Of a DNA stretch of 18,700 nucleotides, positions 1-7,656 are shown piece after piece (within the stretch, counting starts at the first letter, position 1; the number at the start of each line of letters is the position of its first letter). The stretch covers positions 1 to 18,700 of the forward strand of contig CALFXN010000387.1 in assembly GCA_937957815.1 (NCBI GenBank), written 5' to 3'. The notes beneath the pieces were generated by a model, which saw only the letters and a program-made list of their open reading frames with translations, made no database searches and was not told the origin of the DNA. Source of the stretch: an uncultured Synergistales bacterium (GTDB lineage Bacteria > Synergistota > Synergistia > Synergistales > Aminobacteriaceae). The translations under genes and the position numbers were made by a program.

Positions 1-882
1 CAGCAAATGGAGGGAATCCTGCGGCGGAAAGACGACATCCCGAAACCGGAACGTCGCGTCGATGTCGCCCGTCAGCTCGCACATGCCGGGATCGGCTGCT
101 TCGAGTCCGCGATCCTTCGCGGCGCGGGCGAGCGGGAAGGCCTCGGGAGGGCAGCCGAGCATCCGACACAGGACCATGTCGAGCGCGAGCGGATCCGTCG
201 CTCCCGCGAGGATGCCGAAGCTTCGGGGGGTTCCGTTCCGTGGGCCGCCGCCTTCCATGCCGATGACGCCGTCGAGGATCGTGATCGCCGGGCGAACGGT
301 CGCCGCGATATCCAGAAGCATCGACGCGAAGGTTTCGCGCCGGAGCCCGACCTTATAGTGCCATTCGGCCTTCCGTTGCGCGACGACGCACCCGAAGAGG
401 TTCTTGACGCCGAGCGTGAGCATCATCTGGCCGTGCGTCTTGAGCTTCGGGAGATTGACGACGGCGTCGACTTCCCTTACGGCCGAGGAGAGTTCGAGCC
501 CGTGAAAGATCGAACCGCGCGGAGTCGGAAACGGGACTGAACCGGAAAGCTCGACGCACGGGATCCCGAGTTCCTCCGCGACGGCCGCGATGCCGGATTG
601 CGCGGCGACCGAGGCGAACGGATCGATACCCGGGCTGTCGCCGATCGAGCAGAGGACGCCGAGGTCCTTCAGGATGGCCCCGACGGCCCGGACGACGGAA
701 GGGTCGGTCGTGACCCTCCTGTCGGGACGCGATGCGGCGAGCATGTTCGGTTTCAGGAGGACGCGCATCCCGGGGCGGAAAAAGCGTTCCGCCCCTCCGA
801 GATCGGCGATGATCCGCTCGATTCGTCCCCGGATTTCCGCACGTTCATACGTTTCCTGTCTGTAGACCGAAACCCTGTTCAC
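1..882 (-). CDS. DUF362 domain protein (3' end outside window)
   Basis: The minus-strand frame is open from 882 to the left edge, giving about 294 residues without a stop; the C-terminus lies outside the window. I read DUF362 hallmarks directly: an early LLKPNML segment (about residue 43), then VDAVVNLPKLKTHGQMM followed by TLGVKNLFG, and later ILDGVIGMEGGGPRNG. Many members of this family carry a C-terminal ferredoxin-like domain with two 4Fe-4S clusters; whether this one does cannot be seen. The biochemical role is unknown. The start is taken as GTG at 882, with GGGAG 7 bases upstream. A stronger AGGAGG (904-909) lies further upstream and better fits an ATG at 896 that opens a five-codon ORF overlapping this GTG. 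The gene diverges from the acetyltransferase gene. Confidence 0.85.
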   Translation of the reverse strand, partial: MNRVSVYRQETYERAEIRGRIERIIADLGGAERFFRPGMRVLLKPNMLAASRPDRRVTTDPSVVRAVGAILKDLGVLCSIGDSPGIDPFASVAAQSGIAAVAEELGIPCVELSGSVPFPTPRGSIFHGLELSSAVREVDAVVNLPKLKTHGQMMLTLGVKNLFGCVVAQRKAEWHYKVGLRRETFASMLLDIAATVRPAITILDGVIGMEGGGPRNGTPRSFGILAGATDPLALDMVLCRMLGCPPEAFPLARAAKDRGLEAADPGMCELTGDIDATFRFRDVVFPPQDSLHLL

Positions 883-915
883 GCTGCGGCTCCCATTGCC
901 GAATCCTCCTGCGTG

Positions 916-921
916 TATAAT
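916..921 (+). promoter_or_regulatory. -10 box (TATAAT) for the acetyltransferase gene
   Basis: A perfect TATAAT lies 23 bases before the proposed GTG start at 945, so transcription would begin near 927-928. No good -35 box is visible at the right distance (TTGCCG at 896-901 is too close). The reverse complement also contains TATACA, so a divergent promoter for the DUF362 gene may overlap it. Confidence 0.4.
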
Positions 922-944
922 GAACAGAAATGGAGGTGAAGCGT

Positions 945-1658
945 GTGCATCATTCCAAGTCCGAACGAATCGTGCTGAGACGGCGACGTGCCGGCGTCAT
1001 CGAGACGGTCCCCTGCACTGTCCGCTATCTTGGCCCCGACGACCATGCGAAAGCCGCGGCCTTTCACGGCAGAATCGCCGAAGAGATCGGCGACGAGTCC
1101 CTCTTCTCGGCGGAAAACTCCATACGCGAGACGCTTGGAGGAAAGGGGCGCGCCCTCGCCTTCTTCGACGGCGACAGGATGGTGTGCTTCCGTTCGGTGT
1201 CCTATTCTCCATCCGAGGTCGAACCCGCGGTTCGGGATCTCGCAATCCCGGGAATGGAAGACCGCGTCGCGGTCATGGACTTCTGCGTGATCGACAGTTC
1301 CTTCCGCGGCAACAACCTCCAGCAAATCTCCTATTACCTCATGGAATCCATCGTGTACGCCGACAACAGGAACATCTTCTACACGACCGTCTCTCCGAAG
1401 AACATCTACAGCCTGGCGAACGTCCTCGAATGCGGCTTCTGCATCGAGGATCTCAAGCGGAAATATGCGGGTACCCTGCGGTTCGTCCTCTCGAAACACC
1501 TCGACGTGCCGACGCAGACGTCGACGCGGAACCACCGGGAGGTTCCCCTCCACGACGTCCGGGCGATTCGCGGAGTTCTCGACGAAGGGTATTCCGGCTA
1601 CAAACTCCGCCACCGGTCGCGCGGGATGGTCATCCTCTTCGGAAAACCGCTCGCGTAA
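945..1658 (+). CDS. GNAT-family N-acetyltransferase
   Basis: This predicted cytoplasmic protein of about 237 residues would transfer an acyl group from acyl-CoA to an amine; its substrate is unknown. The GNAT signature is the strand VMDFCVIDSSFRG followed by NNLQQISYYLMESIVYA, which resembles the acyl-CoA pyrophosphate-binding motif A (R/Q-x-x-G-x-G/A type), and then SPKNIYSLANVLECGF, typical of the motif B helix. I chose GTG at 945 because GGAGGTG (932-938) lies 6 bases upstream. An in-frame ATG at 930 is possible but has no ribosome-binding site and sits almost on the expected transcription start. The last 29 bases overlap the 3' end of the convergent secreted-protein gene. The C-terminal 60 residues carry no motif I recognise. 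Confidence 0.75.
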   Translation: MHHSKSERIVLRRRRAGVIETVPCTVRYLGPDDHAKAAAFHGRIAEEIGDESLFSAENSIRETLGGKGRALAFFDGDRMVCFRSVSYSPSEVEPAVRDLAIPGMEDRVAVMDFCVIDSSFRGNNLQQISYYLMESIVYADNRNIFYTTVSPKNIYSLANVLECGFCIEDLKRKYAGTLRFVLSKHLDVPTQTSTRNHREVPLHDVRAIRGVLDEGYSGYKLRHRSRGMVILFGKPLA

Positions 1659-2283
1659 GGAAAAGAGGCACCAGAGCGAACACTGCCCAGAGTTGCATGA
1701 CGCCGCCGGAAGCGGAGCAGCCTCCGCCGAACAGCGACGAACAGGAGGGTTCGTCGTCGTCGACGATCCCGGCGCCGACGGCGAGCCCGACATCAACGGA
1801 TCCGTTGACCACGCCGTCCATGTCGTAGATTCCTCCGTCCTGAACGTCGACGACGAGACGGATGTCGCTCACGGACCAGCTGCTCCACGCGTTCAGATAG
1901 TGAACGAACATATCCCTGCTCGTATCGTAGATCCGGAGCGACGCGAGAAGATGGTTCGTGATCGTCCCCCAGCCGCGCTCGTCCTTCAGGGAGAGCATGA
2001 AACGCGGTTCGCCGCGTACTTTGACCTGGAAGAAGTTGGGGTCGAGCCACGCATCCTGGCGCGTATCGCAGTCGTAGTAGGCGATGACGAGGTCTTCGAG
2101 GACGTCCGTCGTACGCACGACCGCCTGGATTTCCCTCGGGAGCATGTAGAATCCGGTCACGCCCGCGGCCGCCGTGAAGGAAAGGCAATTCCGGAGGTTC
2201 GTCCTGTACGCGGCCGCTCCGGCCGGCCGCTCCGTGGAGAGAAAGCAGAGAAGGGCAATGGCTGGAACCAGTCGTCGAAACAT
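1630..2283 (-). CDS. Secreted protein with Synergist-CTERM-like sorting signal
   Basis: A 217-residue protein. Residues 1-25 form a signal peptide: MFRRL, a hydrophobic core, and a likely AGA/A cleavage site. The C-terminus has the tripartite layout of protein-sorting signals: an acidic linker, a Gly/Ser/Cys motif (FGGGCSASGG), a hydrophobic helix (WAVFALVPLFL) and a basic end (FRRG). Cys-based tails of this kind are the hallmark of the Synergist-CTERM domain found in Synergistota, so the mature protein is probably processed and anchored at the cell surface. The middle (about 30-175) resembles nothing I recognise; it is rich in aromatic and Asp residues and could be a beta-rich domain. The ATG at 2283 has GGAGG upstream. 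It is apparently a single-gene transcript, convergent with and overlapping the acetyltransferase gene. Confidence 0.75.
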   Translation of the reverse strand: MFRRLVPAIALLCFLSTERPAGAAAYRTNLRNCLSFTAAAGVTGFYMLPREIQAVVRTTDVLEDLVIAYYDCDTRQDAWLDPNFFQVKVRGEPRFMLSLKDERGWGTITNHLLASLRIYDTSRDMFVHYLNAWSSWSVSDIRLVVDVQDGGIYDMDGVVNGSVDVGLAVGAGIVDDDEPSCSSLFGGGCSASGGVMQLWAVFALVPLFLTRAVFRRG

Positions 2284-2311
2284 GGCTGAACCGCCTCCTT
2301 CTTTTTTGCAG

Positions 2312-2317
2312 ATTATA
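2312..2317 (-). promoter_or_regulatory. -10 box (TATAAT) for the secreted-protein gene
   Basis: On the minus strand a perfect TATAAT lies about 29 bases before the ATG at 2283, preceded by an A-rich tract (seven A). No convincing -35 hexamer is visible 16-18 bases upstream. Confidence 0.4.
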
Positions 2318-2347
2318 CCTTTTTTTGCGCGTAGCTGAGAATCGAGC

Positions 2348-2569
2348 GTGATGTCCTCGAACGAGGAGATGGAATCGTTTTCGGGAGTATTCCGGGATGT
2401 TCTCCCCCTCGACCGGAGCGGGAAGATGAAGTACCATGTCCGAGGCATGCAATCCCCGCGCTGGGTGCCGATCCGCGCGGTCGAACCCACGGGGATCGAT
2501 TTCGTATTCGGGAGGCTCCGTGAATGCAACCGATCAAGCGGCAGATTGAGGATTCCGTGGACGCGATGA
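2348..2569 (+). CDS. Possible 73-residue small protein overlapping the M20 gene
   Basis: This short open frame (GTG 2348 or ATG 2351) fills most of the 240-base gap before the M20 gene and overlaps its first 46 bases. For coding: third codon positions are mostly G or C like the neighbouring genes, and the composition is balanced (for example YHVRGMQSPRWVPIRAVEP). Against: there is no clear ribosome-binding site (only GAGAATCGAG), no recognised family, and the overlap with the next gene is long. The M20 gene has its own GGGAGG site inside this frame. It may instead be chance open frame in GC-rich DNA. Confidence 0.25.
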   Translation: MMSSNEEMESFSGVFRDVLPLDRSGKMKYHVRGMQSPRWVPIRAVEPTGIDFVFGRLRECNRSSGRLRIPWTR

Positions 2570-3717
2570 GGGGGGAACTCCTCGCGCTCAGTCACAGGAT
2601 TCATTCGACCCCGGAGACGGGGTGGCAGGAGCATAAAGCTGTACAGTGGCAGAAGGAACTTCTCGAGCGTCACGGTTTCACGGTCGAGATCCCGTTCTTC
2701 GGAATGCGGACGGCTTTCAGGGCTACGGATCCCTCGAACCGGCCGAACGGGGTGAAGATCGCCTTCCTTTCGGAGTACGACGCCCTCGAAGGCGTCGGCC
2801 ACGGGTGCGGCCACAACATAATCGCCTCGATCGCGATGGGAGCGGCCGTATCGCTCGCACGGGTCATGGAGGCGAACGACATTCCAGGGGAAATCGTCGT
2901 CATCGGAACCCCGGCGGAAGAGACGGGAGGCGGAAAAATCCCTATGGCTGACGGAGGCGCATTCGACGGAATCACGTGCGCGATGATGATTCACCCGTCG
3001 GACGACAATCTCATCGCACGCCACGGACTCGCGGCGCAGAGCGTCGACGTCGAGTTCTTCGGCAAAGCCGCGCATTCGTCGAGCCCGAAGGACGGCGTGA
3101 ACGCGCTGACGTCCCTGATCGCGCTGTTCAACGGGATCGACTCCGTGAGCCACACGTGGAGCAACGAGAGCAAGATCAACGGAATCATCACGCACGGAGG
3201 GGCGGCGTCGAACGTTGTCCCGGACTATGCCAAGGCTTCGTTTACCGTACGGGCCGGCAGAAAAAAGACGCTCGTCGGGATCTTCGCCGATATCGAACGC
3301 GTCGCCGGGGCCGCCGCGATGCTCACGGGAGCGCGCTGCGCCGTCACGGGCGCCCCCGTTTACGCGGAGCGCTACCCGAGCCTGACGCTCGGCGAAGCTT
3401 TCAAGGCGAACATGGAAACTCTCGGGGAAACGATGCACTATCCCGACTACACGGCTCAGGTCGGTTCGTCCGACATCGGCAACGTATCGCTTGTCGTCCC
3501 GGCGATCCACGAGTATCTCGCGATCGCGCGCAAAGGGGAGGTCACCGCGCACCACGATTCCTTCCGGAAGGCCGCGGTCAGTCCGAGAGCGGACGATGTC
3601 GTGCTGCTCGGCGCGAAAGGGCTCGCGATGACGGCGCTGGATGTCCTGACGATCGAAGAGCTCCGCGAGCGTATGCGGAAGGAATTCGACGAGAAGGTGC
3701 GGCCGAACCAGTGTTGA
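2524..3717 (+). CDS. M20-family amidohydrolase / dipeptidase (PM20D2/AbgB-like)
   Basis: A 397-residue zinc-dependent hydrolase of the M20 family with no signal peptide, so cytoplasmic. Visible family features are HSTPETG (about 27), the metal-binding GHGCGHN (92-98, with Cys95 and His97), GTPAEETGGGK with the catalytic/metal Glu pair (132-133), MIHPSD with His157, and AHHDSFRKAA near the C-terminus. Residues 165-280 form the lid/dimerisation domain (AAHSSSPKDGVNAL). The Cys-His pair and the GTPAEE.GGGK motif place it with the amidohydrolases acting on N-acyl or dipeptide-like amides (aminobenzoyl-glutamate or beta-alanyl-lysine type); the actual substrate is unknown. The ATG has GGGAGG upstream. 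As first gene of the importer operon, 26 bases before the permease, it probably cleaves what the transporter brings in. Confidence 0.88.
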   Translation: MQPIKRQIEDSVDAMRGELLALSHRIHSTPETGWQEHKAVQWQKELLERHGFTVEIPFFGMRTAFRATDPSNRPNGVKIAFLSEYDALEGVGHGCGHNIIASIAMGAAVSLARVMEANDIPGEIVVIGTPAEETGGGKIPMADGGAFDGITCAMMIHPSDDNLIARHGLAAQSVDVEFFGKAAHSSSPKDGVNALTSLIALFNGIDSVSHTWSNESKINGIITHGGAASNVVPDYAKASFTVRAGRKKTLVGIFADIERVAGAAAMLTGARCAVTGAPVYAERYPSLTLGEAFKANMETLGETMHYPDYTAQVGSSDIGNVSLVVPAIHEYLAIARKGEVTAHHDSFRKAAVSPRADDVVLLGAKGLAMTALDVLTIEELRERMRKEFDEKVRPNQC

Positions 3718-3743
3718 CGCCGAAGGAAACGGAGAACTCCTGA

Positions 3744-4709
3744 ATGCTCACATATCTTCTCAAACGCGTGTTCCAGATGTTCGTGGTCCTGTTCATGGTT
3801 TCCGTGATCGTCTTCTGCGTCATGAGCTTCACCGGAGACCCCGTTCTCATGATCGTGCCCCCGACGGCGACGGATGCCCAGATCGCCGAGGCTCGTGTCG
3901 CTCTCGGGCTCGACCGTCCCCTCTGGGATCAGTACGCCGTTTTCCTCCGAAATCTCCTGCATGGAAATCTCGGGGTCTCGTACATGTTCAAGCGTCCCGC
4001 ACTGACGCTGATCGTCGAACGCATGCCCGCGACGCTCGAACTGGTCTTCCTGTCGATCGTCATCTCCCTCGCGATCGCACTCCCCTGCGGCGTCTTCGCC
4101 GGCGCACGCCCGAATAACGCGCTCAGCAGGGCGATCATGGGAGGCTCCCTTCTCGGAATCTCCCTTCCGTCCTTCTGGGTGGGCATCCTTCTCATCTTCT
4201 ACTTCGCGGTCGAAAAGGGCTTCCTTCCGTCCTCGGGACGGGGAACGACGGGAACGCTTTTCGGAATCCCGTTCGCCTTCCTCACGTGGGATGGATTCAA
4301 GCACATCATCCTCCCCGCGTTCACGCTCGCGCTCGGCACCCTGGCGATGCTGATCCGGCTCATCCGGGCCCAGATCATGGAGGTCATGCGCCAGGACTTC
4401 ATCAGGTTCGCGCGGGCCAAGGGCGTCACGTGGAGGAGCCTGCTGTTCTCGCACGCGCTCAAGAATGCGCTCGTTCCCGTCGTGACGGTCTTCGGACTTC
4501 AGGTGGGCAGCCTGATCGCCTTCGCGACAGTCACGGAGACGATCTTTGCCTGGCCCGGGATGGGAAAGCTCCTCGTCGACTCGATCAACACGTCCGACAG
4601 GCCGGTCATCGTCGCGTATCTCATGATCGTGGCGGCCATGTTCGTCGCCATCAACTTCATCGTCGATATCGTCTATACGATGATCGATCCGCGCGTCGAC
4701 CTCAGGTGA
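3744..4709 (+). CDS. Dipeptide/oligopeptide ABC transporter permease, DppB type
   Basis: A 321-residue inner-membrane permease with about six hydrophobic helices. The N-terminus MLTYLLKRVFQMFVVLFMVS is characteristic of DppB/OppB proteins, as are LGLDRPLWDQY and LHGNLGVS. The cytoplasmic EAA loop that docks onto the ATPases reads FIRFARAKGVTWRSLLFSHA, followed by LKNALVPVVT and the end segment TIFAWPGMGKLLVDSI. Length matches the family. The gene is 26 bases after the amidohydrolase and 5 bases before the second permease, so co-transcription is clear. Confidence 0.93.
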   Translation: MLTYLLKRVFQMFVVLFMVSVIVFCVMSFTGDPVLMIVPPTATDAQIAEARVALGLDRPLWDQYAVFLRNLLHGNLGVSYMFKRPALTLIVERMPATLELVFLSIVISLAIALPCGVFAGARPNNALSRAIMGGSLLGISLPSFWVGILLIFYFAVEKGFLPSSGRGTTGTLFGIPFAFLTWDGFKHIILPAFTLALGTLAMLIRLIRAQIMEVMRQDFIRFARAKGVTWRSLLFSHALKNALVPVVTVFGLQVGSLIAFATVTETIFAWPGMGKLLVDSINTSDRPVIVAYLMIVAAMFVAINFIVDIVYTMIDPRVDLR

Positions 4710-4714
4710 TCGCC

Positions 4715-5599
4715 ATGGACGAGAAACGGAAAACCTTCTACAGAACCGAGTTCTTTCACAATTTCGTCCGGAACCCCGGCGCCGTGATCGGACTGGCGAT
4801 TGTCCTCTTCTTCCTCATAACGGTTATCATAGGCCCCATGATCACTCCCCAGAATCCCTACGATATCGCGAGCCTGGACCTCATGGATGCGTACAAACCC
4901 CCAGTGTGGATGGATGGCGGCGATCGATCGTTCGTTCTCGGGACGGACGACCAGGGACGGGACATTCTGAGCGCGATCGTCTACGGCAGCCGGATATCCC
5001 TGTTCATCGGAATTGCCGTGGTCGTGCTCTCGTGCGCGATCGGAACATTTCTGGGGCTCGTGGCCGGATACTTCGGTGGGCGCCTCGACGGCTTCCTGAT
5101 GCGCGTCGTGGATATACAGCTCTCCTTCCCCGCGATGCTCGTCGCCCTATTCATCATGGCGGCCTTCGGACGGGGACTCGGCAAGCTGATTATCGCGCTG
5201 ACGCTCGTCGGATGGGTCCTGTACGCGCGCACGGTCCGGGGCTCGGTTCTCGTCGAGCGGAACAGGGAATACGTCGATGCGGCCAGACTCATCGGTCTTT
5301 CGCCGTTTCCGATCATCCTGCGCCACGTCCTCCCCAATATCCTGACGCCGCTGATCGTCATCGCGACGATCCACGTCGGAACGGTGATCCTGACGGAGGC
5401 GACGCTGAGCTATCTCGGCGTCGGGGTGCCTGTCACGCAACCCTCTCTCGGTCTGCTGGTCAAGAACGGCTACGATGTCCTTTTCAGCGGACTCTGGTGG
5501 TCCTCGGTCTTCCCCGGGATGTTCATCATGCTTCTGGTCTTCGGAATCAACCTTCTCGGGGATTTTCTCCGGGACGAACTCAATCCGCGTCTGAAATAG
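4715..5599 (+). CDS. Dipeptide/oligopeptide ABC transporter permease, DppC type
   Basis: A 294-residue inner-membrane permease, the partner of the upstream DppB-like protein. The N-terminal tail (FYRTEFFHNFVRNPGAVIGL) and first helix are typical of DppC/OppC, as is LGTDDQGRDILSAIVYGSR. The EAA loop is YVDAARLIGLSPFPIILRHV followed by LPNILTPLIV, and the C-terminal LTEATLSYLGVGV and NLLGDFLRDELNPRLK are family signatures. The ATG at 4715 begins 5 bases after the previous stop. The open frame extends upstream to 4286, but that part is only a shadow of the preceding gene. Confidence 0.93.
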   Translation: MDEKRKTFYRTEFFHNFVRNPGAVIGLAIVLFFLITVIIGPMITPQNPYDIASLDLMDAYKPPVWMDGGDRSFVLGTDDQGRDILSAIVYGSRISLFIGIAVVVLSCAIGTFLGLVAGYFGGRLDGFLMRVVDIQLSFPAMLVALFIMAAFGRGLGKLIIALTLVGWVLYARTVRGSVLVERNREYVDAARLIGLSPFPIILRHVLPNILTPLIVIATIHVGTVILTEATLSYLGVGVPVTQPSLGLLVKNGYDVLFSGLWWSSVFPGMFIMLLVFGINLLGDFLRDELNPRLK

Positions 5600-5608
5600 G
5601 AGAATCCA

Positions 5609-6610
5609 ATGTCCGGACCGTTGCTGGAAGTAAGAAACCTCAGAACCTGGTTCGAACTCTTCCGGGGGACCGTGAAGGCCGTCGACGGCATCGACTTCAC
5701 GCTCGACACGGGAGAGATTCTCGGAATCGTCGGCGAGTCGGGCGGAGGAAAGTCCGTCACGGGGTTCTCAATCCTCGGTCTGATCGATCCTCCGGGAAGG
5801 ATCGCGGGCGGCGAAGTCCTGTTCCGCGGAGAGGATCTTCTGAAAAAGAGCGAGGACGAGATGCGCCGGATCCGAGGCCGCGAGATCTCGATGGTCTTCC
5901 AGGACCCGATGACATCGCTCAACCCGCTTCAGACCATCGGACGTCAGATCGACGAAATGCTCGTCCTGCATACGCCCCTCTCGCCAGCCGGACGGCGCGC
6001 CCGTACGCTCGAACTTCTCGACGATGTTGGGATCCCGACCCCGGAGGATCGTCTCGACTGCTATCCGCACCAGTTCTCCGGAGGAATGCGGCAACGGGTG
6101 GTCATAGCGATCGCACTTGCGGCGACTCCGCGACTCATCATCGCCGACGAACCGACGACGGCGCTCGACGTGACCGTTCAGGCGCAGATCCTCGCGCTCA
6201 TGGAGCGGCTCGTGAAAAGGTCCGGCTCGGCACTGATCCTCATTACGCACGACCTCGCCGTCGTTTCGGAGATGACCCACCGGGTCGCCGTCATGTACTG
6301 CGGAAAGATGGTCGAGGAGGCTCCGACGCGGGAACTGATCGCCCGTCCGCATCACCCCTACACGAAAGGACTTCTCGGATCGATTCCGAGAATGGCGGGG
6401 CCGCGCGTTCGGCGCTTGCCGCAGATATCCGGGATGGTCCCGAGTCTCTTCGATCTGCCGAAGGGGTGTTCGTTCGCTCCTCGCTGCAGTTTTGCGGCCG
6501 GGCGGTGTTTCGAGGAAATCCCGGAGATGCGCGTCGTCGCTCCTGGACGGAAGGTCGCGTGCCACAGCCCCGTCGGCGCGGAGGAAGGGGAGACGAAGCG
6601 TGCCCGATAG
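5609..6610 (+). CDS. Peptide ABC transporter ATP-binding protein, DppD/OppD type
   Basis: A 333-residue cytoplasmic ATPase. Walker A is GESGGGKS (42-49), with Gly where most relatives have Ser. The Q-loop is in VFQDP (97-101), the signature is SGGMRQR (157-163), Walker B is LIIADE (176-181), and the switch His is H214 in [10 protein letters not shown]. The C-terminal extension has the Oligo_HPY region ([15 protein letters not shown]) and four Cys ([15 protein letters not shown]), the cluster that binds iron-sulfur in at least some members of this family. The ribosome-binding site AGGAG lies just upstream and the gene starts 9 bases after the permease. The 3' end overlaps the next ATPase gene by 11 bases. 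Confidence 0.93.
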   Translation: MSGPLLEVRNLRTWFELFRGTVKAVDGIDFTLDTGEILGIVGESGGGKSVTGFSILGLIDPPGRIAGGEVLFRGEDLLKKSEDEMRRIRGREISMVFQDPMTSLNPLQTIGRQIDEMLVLHTPLSPAGRRARTLELLDDVGIPTPEDRLDCYPHQFSGGMRQRVVIAIALAATPRLIIADEPTTALDVTVQAQILALMERLVKRSGSALILITHDLAVVSEMTHRVAVMYCGKMVEEAPTRELIARPHHPYTKGLLGSIPRMAGPRVRRLPQISGMVPSLFDLPKGCSFAPRCSFAAGRCFEEIPEMRVVAPGRKVACHSPVGAEEGETKRAR

Positions 6611-7601
6611 AAATGAATGCGCCACTCCGGAAGCGATTCTCGAGGTCTCCGGCCTCGTCCAGAGCTTCGAGCAGCGCAGGGGACTCACGGACCGGCTGAC
6701 GGGGAAGCCCAAGCGCGTCGTCCACGCGGTCAACGGAGTCTCGTTTTCCGTGAAGCGCGGCGAGGTTTTCAGTCTGGTCGGCGAGTCCGGCTGCGGCAAA
6801 TCGACGACGGCGAGGACCGTCGTCCGGCTTCTGGAACCGAAGGCGGGGAGCATCGTCTTCGACGGGGAGAATATCTCGCGGCATACGCCGTCGCAGATGA
6901 TGCACGTGCGACGGAAGATGCAGATGATCTTCCAGGATCCGTACGCGTCGTTGAATCCGCGGCAGAGAATCCGGGACATCGTCATGGAGCCCATGGTCTT
7001 TCACGGAATCGTGTCCGGCCGGGACGAGGCATACGAGAAAATGTACCGTCTTCTCGACATCGTCGGATTCCGGCCGGAGCAGGCGGACCGCTACCCGCAC
7101 CAGTTTTCGGGAGGACAGCGCCAGCGGATCGGGATCGCGCGCGCTCTCTCGACCAATCCGGCCTTCATCGTCGCCGACGAACCCGTATCCGCGCTCGACG
7201 TATCGATTCAGGCGCAGGTACTCAACCTCATGATGGATCTCCGGGACGAGTTTTCCCTGTCGTATCTCTTCATCGCCCACGACCTCTCGGTCGTCAGGCA
7301 CGTCACGGAGCGGCTCGGGATCATGTATCTCGGATTTCTCGTCGAACAGGGGACATGCGACCGGATCTTCGGCCAACCGATGCACCCCTATACAAAGGCG
7401 CTGCTCTCGGCCGCGCCGACGCTCGACCGAACGGCGACGGCCGAACCTCTCAAAGGGGACGTCCCAAGCCCCATTCATCTTCCTCCGGGGTGTCCCTTCG
7501 CGAACAGGTGCCCGCAGAGGATGGAGATCTGCACGACGGAGCGCCCGGAGATCCGCGAATGGGCGGGGCGGATGGTCGCGTGCCACGCAATCGGGAACTG
7601 A
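6600..7601 (+). CDS. Peptide ABC transporter ATP-binding protein, DppF/OppF type
   Basis: A 333-residue ATPase pairing with the preceding one. Walker A is GESGCGKST (61-69), signature SGGQRQR (170-176), Walker B FIVADE (189-194), and the switch region is FIAHDLSVV. The N-terminus includes the OppF-type insert (RRGLTDRLTGKPKRVVHAVN). The C-terminal HPYTKALLSAAP and four Cys (GCPFANRCPQ, EICT, ACHA) match OppF/DppF. The start is GTG 6600, chosen because GGGGAG lies 7 bases upstream and the encoded protein then begins just before the domain; the open frame reaches back to 6492 but has no better start. It overlaps the upstream gene by 11 bases, suggesting translational coupling. Confidence 0.92.
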   Translation: MPDRNECATPEAILEVSGLVQSFEQRRGLTDRLTGKPKRVVHAVNGVSFSVKRGEVFSLVGESGCGKSTTARTVVRLLEPKAGSIVFDGENISRHTPSQMMHVRRKMQMIFQDPYASLNPRQRIRDIVMEPMVFHGIVSGRDEAYEKMYRLLDIVGFRPEQADRYPHQFSGGQRQRIGIARALSTNPAFIVADEPVSALDVSIQAQVLNLMMDLRDEFSLSYLFIAHDLSVVRHVTERLGIMYLGFLVEQGTCDRIFGQPMHPYTKALLSAAPTLDRTATAEPLKGDVPSPIHLPPGCPFANRCPQRMEICTTERPEIREWAGRMVACHAIGN

Positions 7602-7615
7602 CAGCCGGGAGGCTG
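7602..7615 (+). other. Small stem-loop between ATPase and binding-protein genes
   Basis: CAGCC-GGGA-GGCTG forms a 5-base-pair stem with a tetraloop in the 55-base gap before the binding-protein gene. There is no T-run, so it is not a terminator. It could stabilise or process the mRNA so that the binding protein is made in excess. The evidence is weak. Confidence 0.2.
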
Positions 7616-7656
7616 CTGTTCGGATCACATATTCTTCCAAGGGGGGAAACAGGATT

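Noticed and set aside
879..1796. Minus-strand open frame of 305 codons opposite the acetyltransferase
   Set aside because: It lies antisense to a gene with clear GNAT motifs, is low-complexity Arg/Glu/Asp/Val-rich, and has no ribosome-binding site; typical of shadows in GC-rich DNA.
2284..3555. N-terminal extension of the secreted-protein frame
   Set aside because: It lies antisense to the M20 gene. The ATG at 2283 has GGAGG and begins a proper signal peptide.
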